64,000 nt of DNA, from assembly GCF_004357985.1 (NCBI RefSeq), contig NZ_SMTF01000002.1, positions 124,001-188,000 on the forward strand, in the 5' to 3' direction. The notes under the pieces are model-generated. The model made no database searches, had not been told where the DNA came from, and worked only from the letters and a program-made list of their open reading frames with translations. How positions within the stretch are numbered: the stretch's first letter is position 1; each line of letters begins with the position of its first letter. Source of the DNA: Luteimonas aestuarii. GTDB lineage: Bacteria > Pseudomonadota > Gammaproteobacteria > Xanthomonadales > Xanthomonadaceae. A program made the position numbers and the translations under genes. This document shows positions 1 through 16,485 of the stretch, piece after piece.

Positions 1-162
1 GCAGTCGCGCGCGATAACGCCCGGTCTGCTCAGTTTCGTGCGCAACGCGTGAAACGGAAGCCGGGTGCGCGCCGCGAGCGTGGCTGCGACATGGGGCAGG
101 TGTCTGCCCGCAAGCGCTCGTGCACGGCGATGCGCGAATGGCTGTGCGACGCACGCCGCGCT
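1..162. other. No gene seen at left edge
   Basis: GC-rich stretch downstream of the anti-sigma gene, which is transcribed leftward. Open frames here are short and not protein-like. I see no tRNA or clear terminator. Confidence 0.5.
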
Positions 163-834
163 TCAGAGCTTGAACAGCGGCTGCAGCTTGCGTGCGATCC
201 AGCCGCGGAACTCCAGCGGTGCGTCCAGTGCAGACACGCAGATGCAGGCCGTGCCCGGCGTAGTCACGGGCTGGTGCTCGATGTCGCTGTCGAGGTCGGC
301 CACGTCGCCCGGGGCGAAATGGCCCAACGCATCGTCGTAGGCGCCCTGCAGGATCTGGGTGACCTCGGATGCGCCGTGGCTGTGCAGCGGCATGCTCTTG
401 CCAGGTGCGATCTTGAGCAACAGCAGGTTGGCGCTTTGCGGTGAGCGGATGCAGTGGACACCCGGCGACATCCAGCGCCAGCGCAGCGCGCGATACGACG
501 TGCCGAAGTAGGGATGCAGCGGTGCGGGCAACCGGTCGGGGTCGTGGCGGTCCACGTCCACGACTGGCGGTGCCGCCCGCGCCGGAACATCGGTGGCACT
601 ATCGAGTCGCGCCAGCATGCGCTCGCGGAGTTGCGCTGCATTCGGCAGTCGCGCCGCCGCCGGTTGCTGGTGCTCGACCAGCGCTCCGCCGATGCGTTCG
701 GCGTCCGCGATCCGTTTGCGGCAGGTGGCGCAGCCGTCGAGATGGGTGGCCACCACCACGTTTACCTCGGGCGGCAGCGCACCCGCGGCGAAACTCACCA
801 GGGTGGAGGGGTCGAGATGATGCCGGGGACTCAT
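163..834 (-). CDS. ChrR-like cupin anti-sigma factor
   Basis: A 223-residue protein with two domains. The N-terminal anti-sigma domain carries a zinc-type motif H31-x3-C35-x2-C38 (HLDGCATC), as in ZAS/ChrR anti-sigma factors. The C-terminal cupin (about 105-205) has H151-x-H153, E157 and H187 as likely metal ligands. In the ChrR family such proteins hold an ECF sigma factor inactive until singlet oxygen or peroxides disturb the complex. The start overlaps the stop of the sigma gene by 4 bp (ATGA), so the two are co-translated, the usual arrangement for a sigma/anti-sigma pair. The exact stress signal is inferred from the family. Confidence 0.9.
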   Translation of the reverse strand: MSPRHHLDPSTLVSFAAGALPPEVNVVVATHLDGCATCRKRIADAERIGGALVEHQQPAAARLPNAAQLRERMLARLDSATDVPARAAPPVVDVDRHDPDRLPAPLHPYFGTSYRALRWRWMSPGVHCIRSPQSANLLLLKIAPGKSMPLHSHGASEVTQILQGAYDDALGHFAPGDVADLDSDIEHQPVTTPGTACICVSALDAPLEFRGWIARKLQPLFKL

Positions 835-1460
835 GGCCGGCCCTCGATCTCGTCCTGCAGCTTGAGGAACGCACGGCGCAGGTGCGACTTCACCGTACCC
901 AGCGGCATGTCGAGCTCGGCGGCGATCTCCTGGTGGCTCTTGGACTCGAAGTACGACATGCGGATCAACCTGGCCTGCACCGTCGACAGCGCATCGATGC
1001 GGCGCTTGAGCTGGGCCTGGTCCACGTAGGACTCGGCCGACGACGGGATCGCCATGCCGTCCTCGGCCGCGGCGACCGCCAGCGCATCCTGCGCTTGCAT
1101 CCAGCCCGGCTCGCGCCGCACCCGGTCGATGTACAGGTTACGGGCGATGCGGAACAACCAGGTGGACAGGCTGCTGCGCGCAGGGTCGTACAGGTCGGCG
1201 CGCAGCCAAAGTTTCAGCAAGGCTTCCTGCGCCAGTTCTTCCGCCACCGCCGGCGTGGTGCCCAGCCCGCGCAGGTACAGGCACGCGCGCGGCATGAAGT
1301 GATCGTAGATCCGCATGAAGCTGTCGCGGTCGCGACGCCGCGACACCGCCTCCATTTCGCTGGACCAGTCGCGGGACTCGCGCAGGGGTTGCACGATGCT
1401 GGCCACGATGCGGCTCGCCTCGAAGGGCGATGCGGTCCTGTCTGCGGGGCGGGCATTCAT
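831..1460 (-). CDS. ECF sigma factor (RpoE/SigK-like, ChrR partner)
   Basis: About 209 residues from the ATG at 1460; the frame stays open upstream to 1568, but that extension is Arg/Pro-rich and unlike sigma factors. Region 2 is seen in the segment with YDHFMPRACLYLRGLG and LAQEALLKLW followed by WLFRIARNLYIDRVRR. Region 4 is seen near the C-terminus (HQEIAAELDMPLGTVKSHL), a helix-turn-helix for -35 recognition. The anti-sigma gene follows with a 4-bp overlap. It should direct RNA polymerase to an oxidative or photo-oxidative stress regulon, possibly including its own promoter. No ECF-type promoter was firmly identified in the 159-bp divergent gap upstream. Confidence 0.92.
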   Translation of the reverse strand: MNARPADRTASPFEASRIVASIVQPLRESRDWSSEMEAVSRRRDRDSFMRIYDHFMPRACLYLRGLGTTPAVAEELAQEALLKLWLRADLYDPARSSLSTWLFRIARNLYIDRVRREPGWMQAQDALAVAAAEDGMAIPSSAESYVDQAQLKRRIDALSTVQARLIRMSYFESKSHQEIAAELDMPLGTVKSHLRRAFLKLQDEIEGRP

Positions 1461-1619
1461 CGTAGGCGAAACGGATGTGGGCGTGGTGTGTACACGGCGT
1501 GCATACGCGCGGCAGGGACGATTGGATGCAGCAGGCGGGCCGGCGCGCTGGCGGGCTGGCATGTCCATTCACCGTCCGGCGCCCCGGATCTGGGATCATC
1601 CCCGTTCCCGATCCGGATC

Positions 1620-2060
1620 ATGTCGATGGAAACCCAGGAACTCCACCGCGGCCGCCTGATCGACCACCTGCACCTGGTGGTCGCTGACCTCGAAGCCAGT
1701 CATGCGTTCTATTCGGCGGTACTCGACGCCTTGGGCGTGCCCGTGGGAGGCCGCGGCGAGGACTGGTTCTGGGCCGATGAGCTGTTCGTCTCCAGTGCCG
1801 ACAGCCAGGCCGCACAGGGCACGTTGACGGGGCGCCAGCACTTCGCCTTCCAGGCCGACAATCGCGAGCGGGTGCAGGCCTTCCATGCCGCGGCACTGGC
1901 CGCAGGCGGCCGCGACAACGGCCCGCCCGGCGAGCGCCCCTACCATCCGGGCTACTACGCCGCCTTCGTGCTGGACCCGGACGGCAACAACGTCGAGGCG
2001 GTCTACCACGGACCGGCCAGACGCAGTGCGGCCTCGGTGCACATCACCTTCGACGACTGA
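1620..2060 (+). CDS. VOC-family (glyoxalase/dioxygenase-fold) protein
   Basis: A 146-residue single-domain protein. It opens with a typical VOC strand (IDHLHLVVADLEASHAFY) and ends with the second module YAAFVLDPDGNNVEAVYH. The HLHLVV histidine, the HFAF histidine and the E of NNVEAV are at the expected metal-ligand positions. Members include glyoxalase I, antibiotic resistance proteins and extradiol dioxygenases; the substrate cannot be read from sequence. It is divergent from the sigma factor gene across 159 bp, so it could belong to the same stress regulon, but this is only positional. A second ATG two codons downstream (1626) is an equally possible start. Confidence 0.85.
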   Translation: MSMETQELHRGRLIDHLHLVVADLEASHAFYSAVLDALGVPVGGRGEDWFWADELFVSSADSQAAQGTLTGRQHFAFQADNRERVQAFHAAALAAGGRDNGPPGERPYHPGYYAAFVLDPDGNNVEAVYHGPARRSAASVHITFDD

Positions 2061-2111
2061 GGGCCCGCGCGCCCGGCGCTCGTCCTGCCTCGACCATGCT
2101 CGCGCGATCGA

Positions 2112-2777
2112 TCAGGGCGGCAGCGCGCAGCTCGAGTCGGTGAGGATGCGCGTCACCCGCGCGAACTCTTCCTGCAGTGGCTGGCGTTCGTTGCCGCGGG
2201 CGTGGCGCCAGCTGGACTCGATCTCGCGCTGGCGGCGCTTCCAGCCGTCGCAGGCCGCCCGGTCCCCCACGCGTGCGCAGCGGTCGTACTTCATCTCGCA
2301 GGCCTCGCCGACACCGCGGGTATCCAGGCGGACGCAGCGCGGCTTCGGTGCCGGGTCCTCGCTGACGTAGCTGTCGTTGTCCCAGGTTTCGCACTGGTAG
2401 ATCGGCGGCGGTGGCAGGCGCGCATTGTCGGCGATGCGCGCGGCAGCGGGCAGCTGCGGGCGTTCCGGACCGGCGATGGATTCGTCCGAGGGACCGGCGA
2501 CCTGTACGAAGTCCGCCAGCGGGGGCGGCGCGAGTATGGTCTGGACCGGCGCCGCGGCGGGCGGCGGAGGCGGCATCGACGGCAGCGCCTCGACGCGGCG
2601 GATTTCCTGCCGGCTGCCGGCCGGGCAGGGCGTGTCGTTCTGGATGCTCACCGCACCGCTGGCATCGGTGCAGCGGTAGATCACCGGCGCCTGCGCATGC
2701 AGCAGGGCAAGGCCGCCGGTCACCGCGAGGGCGAGGGTGGCGGCGAGGGTGCAGGCAAGCATGCGTGTGGGTGTCAT
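2112..2777 (-). CDS. Exported DUF4124 protein (second of tandem pair)
   Basis: 221 residues. The N-terminus (MTPTRMLACTLAATLALAVT) is a signal peptide. A DUF4124 module follows: VIYRCTDASGAVSIQND then PCPAG, the pattern YRCxDxxGxxxxxxxPCPAG. After a Pro-rich linker (PPPPPAAAP) there is a C-terminal region with repeated Cys (YQCETW, PRCVRLD, EACEMKYDRCARV, ACDGW), suggesting periplasmic disulfides. Its ATG overlaps the stop of the upstream paralog by 4 bp. DUF4124 proteins are common envelope proteins of unknown role in Xanthomonadaceae; no function is assigned. Confidence 0.85.
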   Translation of the reverse strand: MTPTRMLACTLAATLALAVTGGLALLHAQAPVIYRCTDASGAVSIQNDTPCPAGSRQEIRRVEALPSMPPPPPAAAPVQTILAPPPLADFVQVAGPSDESIAGPERPQLPAAARIADNARLPPPPIYQCETWDNDSYVSEDPAPKPRCVRLDTRGVGEACEMKYDRCARVGDRAACDGWKRRQREIESSWRHARGNERQPLQEEFARVTRILTDSSCALPP

Positions 2778-3511
2778 CGACAGTCCGAATCCAGGCGTGC
2801 GTTGATGCCGCGTTCCTCGACGCGCAGCGTGCTGCGTTCGGTTTCCTGCGCGTTGAAGAAGCGGCGGCGAATCTCGTCGCGACGGTCGCGCAGCCGCGCG
2901 CACACCTCCGCGGGTGGCAAGGCATGGCAGGTGTCCTGCACCCAGGTGCCGGGCGTGCCGACCGGATACGCCGGCGGTCGCGGACCGGGTCGCGGCGGTC
3001 CCGCCGTTGGCGGCGGCGCCGTGGGGGTTGGCGCGCCGACGTAGCCGCCCAGCGGGCGGTTGGCGTGGTATTGCGCCAGTGCGTTGGTGGCAGTACCGGA
3101 GGGGCCGGGCGCGGGACGGCCATGGCCGCGATAACCCAGCGTCCACAGCGGCACCCAGCGCGGGCGGCCGTCGGCGGTGTCGCTGGTGTAACGCGATCCG
3201 TCGGGTGCGATGCACTCGTACATCGGCTGCGGCGGGCGCAGCATCACCAGTTGCGGCGCTGGCGCTGGCGGCGCTGCCGACGCAGCAGGCTGCACGACGG
3301 GGCGCGGCCGTTCCGGCGCATCCTGCGGGCGCTGCATGGTGCGCGCTTCCCCGGACGAGCCGGCCGGGCAGGGCACGTCGCCAAGCGTCACGTGGCCCTT
3401 GCCATCGACGCAGCGATACACCGTGACCTCGCCCGCCTGCCGCGCCTGCGCATGACCGGCTGCCAGCAGCAGGCCTGCAAGGGCGGTGGCGAGGGTCGGG
3501 AGGGTGCGCAT
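2774..3511 (-). CDS. Exported DUF4124 protein (first of tandem pair)
   Basis: 245 residues from the ATG at 3511, chosen because a signal peptide starts there (MRTLPTLATALAGLLLAAGH, cleavage near AQA). The DUF4124 motif reads VYRCVDGKGHVTLGDVPCPAG. A Pro/Ala linker, a second Cys-bearing motif (MYECIAPDGSRYTSD) and a Cys-containing C-terminus follow (TCHALPPAEVCARLRD). Same architecture as the downstream neighbour, so a local duplication that diverged. Likely periplasmic; function unknown. Confidence 0.85.
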   Translation of the reverse strand: MRTLPTLATALAGLLLAAGHAQARQAGEVTVYRCVDGKGHVTLGDVPCPAGSSGEARTMQRPQDAPERPRPVVQPAASAAPPAPAPQLVMLRPPQPMYECIAPDGSRYTSDTADGRPRWVPLWTLGYRGHGRPAPGPSGTATNALAQYHANRPLGGYVGAPTPTAPPPTAGPPRPGPRPPAYPVGTPGTWVQDTCHALPPAEVCARLRDRRDEIRRRFFNAQETERSTLRVEERGINARLDSDCR

Positions 3512-3593
3512 GCCGCCATCTTCGGCGCGATGGTGCGGCAGGGAAAGTCCGGCATCGCGCCGGCGTTCACGAACGGTACGCCTGAATGCGGCC

Positions 3594-5219
<1,626 letters not shown>

Positions 5220-5226
5220 TCATCCA

Positions 5227-9684
<4,458 letters not shown>

Positions 9685-10038
9685 CGTTCGAGGACCGTGT
9701 GGTGGTGGAGGGACACGCACCGGCAGGCGAGGGCGACCATCGCCTGCCGATATCGCTTCATCCGAATAGAACATATTTTGTGCGGTGCCACAACGGGCGC
9801 CACGCGCGGATTTCGTTGCACCCGAAACTTGTCGTGGCGATTGTCTGCTCGACGCCATGGTGGGTGCGTGCCGCGTCGGCGCGACGTGCGCTTGGCGGCG
9901 TGCCGTGCGGTGTCGCCAAGCAAGTTCAAGTGCCGGCTCAGCGCCGGGCAGCCCAATGGAAAACCCGCTGCGGTCCAATCCAATCCGAAGCCTTGCCACT
10001 TGATAAGCTCGGGGAAGCGGAAGAGGAAGGAAGACGCC
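9685..10038. other. Divergent promoter region, no gene
   Basis: 354 bp between gltB (leftward) and the lipoprotein gene (rightward). It has an AT-rich patch at about 9768-9783, the best candidate for the gltB promoter core. The right edge carries a purine-rich ribosome site (GAGGAAGGAAG) just before the lipoprotein ATG. No RNA gene recognised. Confidence 0.5.
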
Positions 10039-10893
10039 ATGGCAATGGCATGTCACAGGTTCTGGCTGTGTCTGCTGGGTTTGGGCCTGGTGGCCTGCGC
10101 CCCATCCACAGGGGCCCACAAGGAGGACGGCATGCGCGACGATGGAACCACGCAGGTGGTCACGAGCGGAGGCTTGCGATTCGACGATGCGCCGGTGGAG
10201 GCCCGCATCGGGCGGCATACCTACCGCATTCCAGCCCACTATTTCTACGACCAGATGGGGCCGACGTTCCAGGGCGACGTGAGCCTGCGCCTGCAATGGC
10301 CGGACCTGACGCCGATGCCGCCGGGCCGGACGCGAGAAAGCTCGTTCCTGGAACGGATGGCGGCGGTGAGCTATGCCATCTATTACGTGGACCGGCTGGA
10401 TATCCGTGAATCCATGCGCCGGGGCTACTCCAATGCTGCCATGCCGAAGGATACGCTCGACTACCGGGATCCGGAAAATCGCCTGGACCTGCGCATTCCT
10501 CAGCCCGAGGCGATGGGGCTCATCCGCTACGACCTCGATCCTGTGTTGGACGCGGACTATGCCCGGGCGTGGGAAGCGGAAAACGGTCGTCCAGTCAAGA
10601 TAAGACCGGGATGGCGCAAGGACTGGTACATCGCGCACGATGAAATGGGCGAGGTGGTGACCTTCATCAAGTGCGATACCGACGAGATAAGCGATGGGCT
10701 GATCGTTCGCGGACGTGAGCTACTCGACAACGAGAATCCGCAGGATCGACGGGTGGCGCGATGCGCACATTTTATGATCCTCCCGGAGGAACGCCTGAGC
10801 GTAAGGATCAGCTACGTGCGTGTGTTGTTGCCGGAATGGAATCGAATCGAAGGCGCGCTGAAGGATATTCTGGCGCGTACGCGCTTGGACTGA
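10039..10893 (+). CDS. Lipoprotein, candidate immunity protein for the T4SS effector
   Basis: 284 residues. The signal sequence ends in a lipobox (LVAC, Cys20), so the protein should be lipid-anchored in the periplasm. The body begins with RIGRHTYRIPAHYFYDQMGP and LRLQWPDLTPMPPG and ends with a conserved-looking Cys pair region (FIKCDTDEISDG, RCAHFMIL). This layout resembles periplasmic lipoprotein immunity proteins that sit next to secreted bacterial-killing effectors. It is 15 bp upstream of the XVIPCD-like effector on the same strand, the order seen for X-T4SS immunity/effector pairs in Xanthomonas. A good Shine-Dalgarno (GGAAGGAAG) supports the start. The immunity role is inferred from position, localisation and resemblance recalled from the family. 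Confidence 0.7.
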   Translation: MAMACHRFWLCLLGLGLVACAPSTGAHKEDGMRDDGTTQVVTSGGLRFDDAPVEARIGRHTYRIPAHYFYDQMGPTFQGDVSLRLQWPDLTPMPPGRTRESSFLERMAAVSYAIYYVDRLDIRESMRRGYSNAAMPKDTLDYRDPENRLDLRIPQPEAMGLIRYDLDPVLDADYARAWEAENGRPVKIRPGWRKDWYIAHDEMGEVVTFIKCDTDEISDGLIVRGRELLDNENPQDRRVARCAHFMILPEERLSVRISYVRVLLPEWNRIEGALKDILARTRLD

Positions 10894-10908
10894 CGGGGGA
10901 CTGGCACC

Positions 10909-12561
10909 GTGAATGGATTGACGGAACGGGACCTGCGCATTCTTGGACGGTATGCAAAGGACGGCAATCGAGAGCTGTACTGGAACTACCTGGCGCATCA
11001 GCCCGGCAACGACGGGTACGCGCTGCTGGCACTGGGCGTGGTGCGGGACGACAACGTGCCGGGGCAGGTGGCCAACCGTTATGCCGCCGACTATGCGCGG
11101 GTGCAGCAGACCCGGCATGGATCGGAATTCCCGGATCGCCCGCGCATCAGCGAGCGCGAGTGGGATGCGTTCGGTGCCGACCTGATTCGCGAGGATCTGA
11201 CGCGGCGAAAGGAACAGTTGGAACGCTATCGCCGCCCCGATCTGGCCCTGAACCTGCCCGTGCGCGACGTGCAGGAGTCGCACGATATTGCTTTCGATGC
11301 GCATCGCATCGACCCCAATGCCTGGACCCCACGCATCCTGCTGGAGGCGGCGCGCAGTCGCGATGGCGAGGCGGCGGCGGAGCGGATCTGGGGCGACCTG
11401 CTCAACAACGATCTGCGTGGGGTGGTGCGGGGCCGGGACACCCTTGCGCATGTCGGGCGCTACCTGGAGGGCTCGGACGGGCTGCGCTACGGGGCGGCGT
11501 TGGGGCTTGCGCGCCTGGGGGCGATTCCCGGTGGCTCGAACACCGATCCGGACGTGGTGCATCGTGCGCAAGGCGTGTGGACGCAACGCGATGCGCGCGA
11601 CGGCAGTTGGCGCGATGTGTCGGCCGGGAGGCATGGCGTGTCCACATTGCAGGTCCGCGACCCCGTGCGGCTGGCCGAGCTGGATGACACCCGCGCCCTG
11701 CGCCTGGAGGTGCAGCAGCGTCGCACGCAGTTCCACTCGGATGACCCCCACCGCCAGATCGCGGCCAGCCCGCGGGTACTGGCCGACAACGGGCGGGACG
11801 AGGCCCCGGGCTTCCTGGTCGCAGCGTTGGCGCCCGAAGTCACCGATGACATCCGGGATGCCCGCCATGCCGGCAACGCCCAGTACCGGGCGGCGCTGGA
11901 TCGGGTTGCGTTGTTCGAGTCTCAGCAGGGTATTCAGGGCGGCCCGTACCGCGAACAACTGGCCGCGTCGCTGGCGGTGGTGGGGAAGATCGAGAACATC
12001 GACTTCGGACGAACGTACCTGGCCAAAAGCCCGGATGGCGGTTTCGTGCTGGAGCAGCGAGCGCGTTACGGCTCCACCGAGCCGGATCAACGCATTCCGA
12101 TCGATGCCGCCACCCTGTCCAACCTGCCGATCATGCAGTCTTCGCGGGAATGGGCGCGGCTGCAGTCGCCGCATTACGTTTCCGATGCGCCGGCCGCCAC
12201 GCGGTCTGCCGAACAGATGCAGGCGCTGCAACGGCTGTCGGCGGGCGACCGCGAGATGTTCGAGCGCGTGCGCGCGGCTGTGCCGGCGCAGGTGGGCGAC
12301 GACCATGTGTTGTCCGCGGTGCAGGGCGCGCGCGAAAACGGCATCCGCCGGGCCGAAGACATCGGGCGTGTGTGCATGGCGGGGGACCAGTTGTGTGTAG
12401 GTGGTTCGTTCACGGGAACCACACGGGTTGACGTGACCCAGCCGGTGCCGGACAGCCAGGCCACAGTCGATCGGCTGGCGCAACTGGAGCAGTCGCGGGA
12501 GCTGGTTGCGATGCAGCGACAGGAGCAAGCGCAACAGACGGGATTGGTGCGCTCAATGTAG
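10909..12561 (+). CDS. Candidate X-T4SS antibacterial effector (XVIPCD-like C-terminus)
   Basis: 550 residues from a GTG start with a GGGGGA ribosome site. There is no signal peptide or membrane segment, as expected for a type IV secreted effector. The N-terminal half (ERDLRILGRYAKDGNRELYWNYLA) is not a domain I can name. The last 110 residues (from about 440) match the pattern of the Xanthomonadales VirD4-interacting domain: FERVRAAVPAQVGDDHVLSAVQ, an IGRV..GDQLCVGG segment, a VDVTQPVPDSQAT motif and a Gln-rich tail (ELVAMQRQEQAQQ). That domain docks effectors on the VirD4 coupling protein of the bacterial-killing T4SS. The toxic activity is unknown; the lipoprotein next door suggests a periplasmic target. 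No T4SS structural genes lie in this window. Confidence 0.68.
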   Translation: MNGLTERDLRILGRYAKDGNRELYWNYLAHQPGNDGYALLALGVVRDDNVPGQVANRYAADYARVQQTRHGSEFPDRPRISEREWDAFGADLIREDLTRRKEQLERYRRPDLALNLPVRDVQESHDIAFDAHRIDPNAWTPRILLEAARSRDGEAAAERIWGDLLNNDLRGVVRGRDTLAHVGRYLEGSDGLRYGAALGLARLGAIPGGSNTDPDVVHRAQGVWTQRDARDGSWRDVSAGRHGVSTLQVRDPVRLAELDDTRALRLEVQQRRTQFHSDDPHRQIAASPRVLADNGRDEAPGFLVAALAPEVTDDIRDARHAGNAQYRAALDRVALFESQQGIQGGPYREQLAASLAVVGKIENIDFGRTYLAKSPDGGFVLEQRARYGSTEPDQRIPIDAATLSNLPIMQSSREWARLQSPHYVSDAPAATRSAEQMQALQRLSAGDREMFERVRAAVPAQVGDDHVLSAVQGARENGIRRAEDIGRVCMAGDQLCVGGSFTGTTRVDVTQPVPDSQATVDRLAQLEQSRELVAMQRQEQAQQTGLVRSM

Positions 12562-12602
12562 CGTGTGCGAACACACGCGCGGGACGACCGAGCGGGTCGC
12601 GG

Positions 12603-13166
12603 TCAGGTGCGTATCGTCTGGTCGTCGCGCGCGTCGCGGATCGAGGTGGCCTGCGCCAGGCCGGAGGTCTCGCCGTCCAGCACGGCATCGACACCCTCGA
12701 TGATCCGCGGGTCGAGTTCCGCGCGGACGCGCGGTGCCGGTTGCGTGGAGACATTGGCGCTGGTCGACACCAGTGCGCCGCCGTAGGCATTGCACAGGGC
12801 GACCACGTCGGCATGCGCCGTCACCCGCACCGCCACGCTGTCGCGTCCACCGCTGATCCACGCCGGCACGTGCTCGGTCGCCGGCACCACCCAGGTCTGC
12901 GGGCCGGGCCACGTGGCCAGCACGGCCGTGCGCCGCGAGGCCGGCAGCGCATCCCAGTCGACCAGGCCATCGAGCTGCCCCGGCGACGCGGCGATGAGGA
13001 TCAGGCCCTTGTCCACCTCGCGTTGCTTCAGCGCAAGCAGGCGCAGCGTGGCGGCTTCGTCGAACGGATCGCAGCCCAGGCCCCACACGCCTTCGGTGGG
13101 GTAGGCGATGATGCCGCCGTTCCGCAGCGCGGAAACGGCGGCCTCGACCGGGTCATCGGCTGCCAT
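12603..13166 (-). CDS. tsaC: Threonylcarbamoyl-AMP synthase (Sua5/YciO/YrdC family)
   Basis: 187 residues, the short TsaC form without the Sua5 C-terminal domain. The motif GGIIAYPTEGVWGLGCDP is the nucleotide/threonine pocket; KQREVDKGLILI supplies the basic residues; SVAVRVTAH and GALVSTSANVS complete the family signature. It makes threonylcarbamoyl-AMP from threonine, bicarbonate and ATP for the t6A37 modification of ANN-decoding tRNAs, which include the tRNA-Ile in this window. It lies 4 bp downstream of topA on the same strand and is probably co-transcribed with it. Confidence 0.93.
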   Translation of the reverse strand: MAADDPVEAAVSALRNGGIIAYPTEGVWGLGCDPFDEAATLRLLALKQREVDKGLILIAASPGQLDGLVDWDALPASRRTAVLATWPGPQTWVVPATEHVPAWISGGRDSVAVRVTAHADVVALCNAYGGALVSTSANVSTQPAPRVRAELDPRIIEGVDAVLDGETSGLAQATSIRDARDDQTIRT

Positions 13167-13170
13167 GGCG

Positions 13171-15759
<2,589 letters not shown>

Positions 15760-15871
15760 CGGGGACAGGGTTCCGGCGGCGGCAGGTGGCCGCGCCTTGC
15801 AGGGGTGTGCTTGCAGGGGTTCGTGAGACAGCGACGCCCGGGAAACGGCCCGGGCGTTCAGCTTCACGCTA

Positions 15872-15877
15872 TTTATA
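15872..15877 (-). promoter_or_regulatory. Probable topA -10 element
   Basis: Read leftward the sequence is CCACTATAAATAG, a strong TATAAA-type -10 about 113 bp upstream of the topA ATG. A TTGACA sits further up but with a 24-bp spacer, too long for a standard pair, so the -35 is uncertain. Confidence 0.5.
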
Positions 15878-15978
15878 GTGGAATCACGGCCACGGCAGGC
15901 CTGTCAAGCAAGCCGTTCGCCGCAGGATGGCCGAACTGCGACCCCGGCCACGGTTCGCCGGGAGGCGCGGGGCCGGGG

Positions 15979-16452
15979 TCAGTGCACCGGCTCGGGCTCG
16001 TCGGCGAACATCTGGGTTTCCATCCAGGCGTAGGCCGCTTCGCTGCCGGGCTGGTTGAACAGCACCATCAGCACCACCCATTTCAGGTCGTCCAGGTCCA
16101 GGTCGTCCTGGTCCAGGGCCATGGCCCGGTCCAGCACCAGCTCGCGCTGGTCGGCGTCCAGCACGCCGTGCTGCTCGAGGAACAGCAGGAACCCCCGGCA
16201 TTCGACGTCCAGCTTGTCCAGCTCCGGCCCGAAATAGACCCGGGTGGGGCCATCGGCACGGCGCGTGGCCGCCTGCGGGCGTTGCTCGGCCAGACCATCG
16301 AGCCAGTCGAAGGCCTTGCTGATCTCGGCGGGGCTGAAGCCGGCCTGGAGCAGGCCGTTCTGGAGCGAATCGCGGTCGCGGAGGATGTCCGCGTCTTCGG
16401 TGAAATAGTGTTCGAACAGGTAGAGCAGGACGTCCAGGATGCTCTCTTTCAT
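15979..16452 (-). CDS. smg: Smg family protein (DUF494)
   Basis: 157 residues, full length for the family. It starts with the typical [17 protein letters not shown] and is strongly acidic ([20 protein letters not shown]). Smg is widely conserved next to dprA in gamma- and betaproteobacteria; its biochemical role is not established. Here it follows dprA by 33 bp on the same strand, the classic gene order. Confidence 0.93.
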   Translation of the reverse strand: MKESILDVLLYLFEHYFTEDADILRDRDSLQNGLLQAGFSPAEISKAFDWLDGLAEQRPQAATRRADGPTRVYFGPELDKLDVECRGFLLFLEQHGVLDADQRELVLDRAMALDQDDLDLDDLKWVVLMVLFNQPGSEAAYAWMETQMFADEPEPVH

Positions 16453-16485
16453 TTCCCCTCGGCCTGCGCCCGGGGGCGCGGTGTG

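Noticed and set aside
9784..9800. Sigma-54 promoter for gltB (TGGCAC seen leftward)
   Set aside because: The matching GC at -12 is missing at the required spacing.
10039..12561. T6SS effector/immunity pair as alternative
   Set aside because: No VgrG, PAAR, Hcp or MIX-type element nearby; the Gln-rich XVIPCD-like end favours the type IV system.
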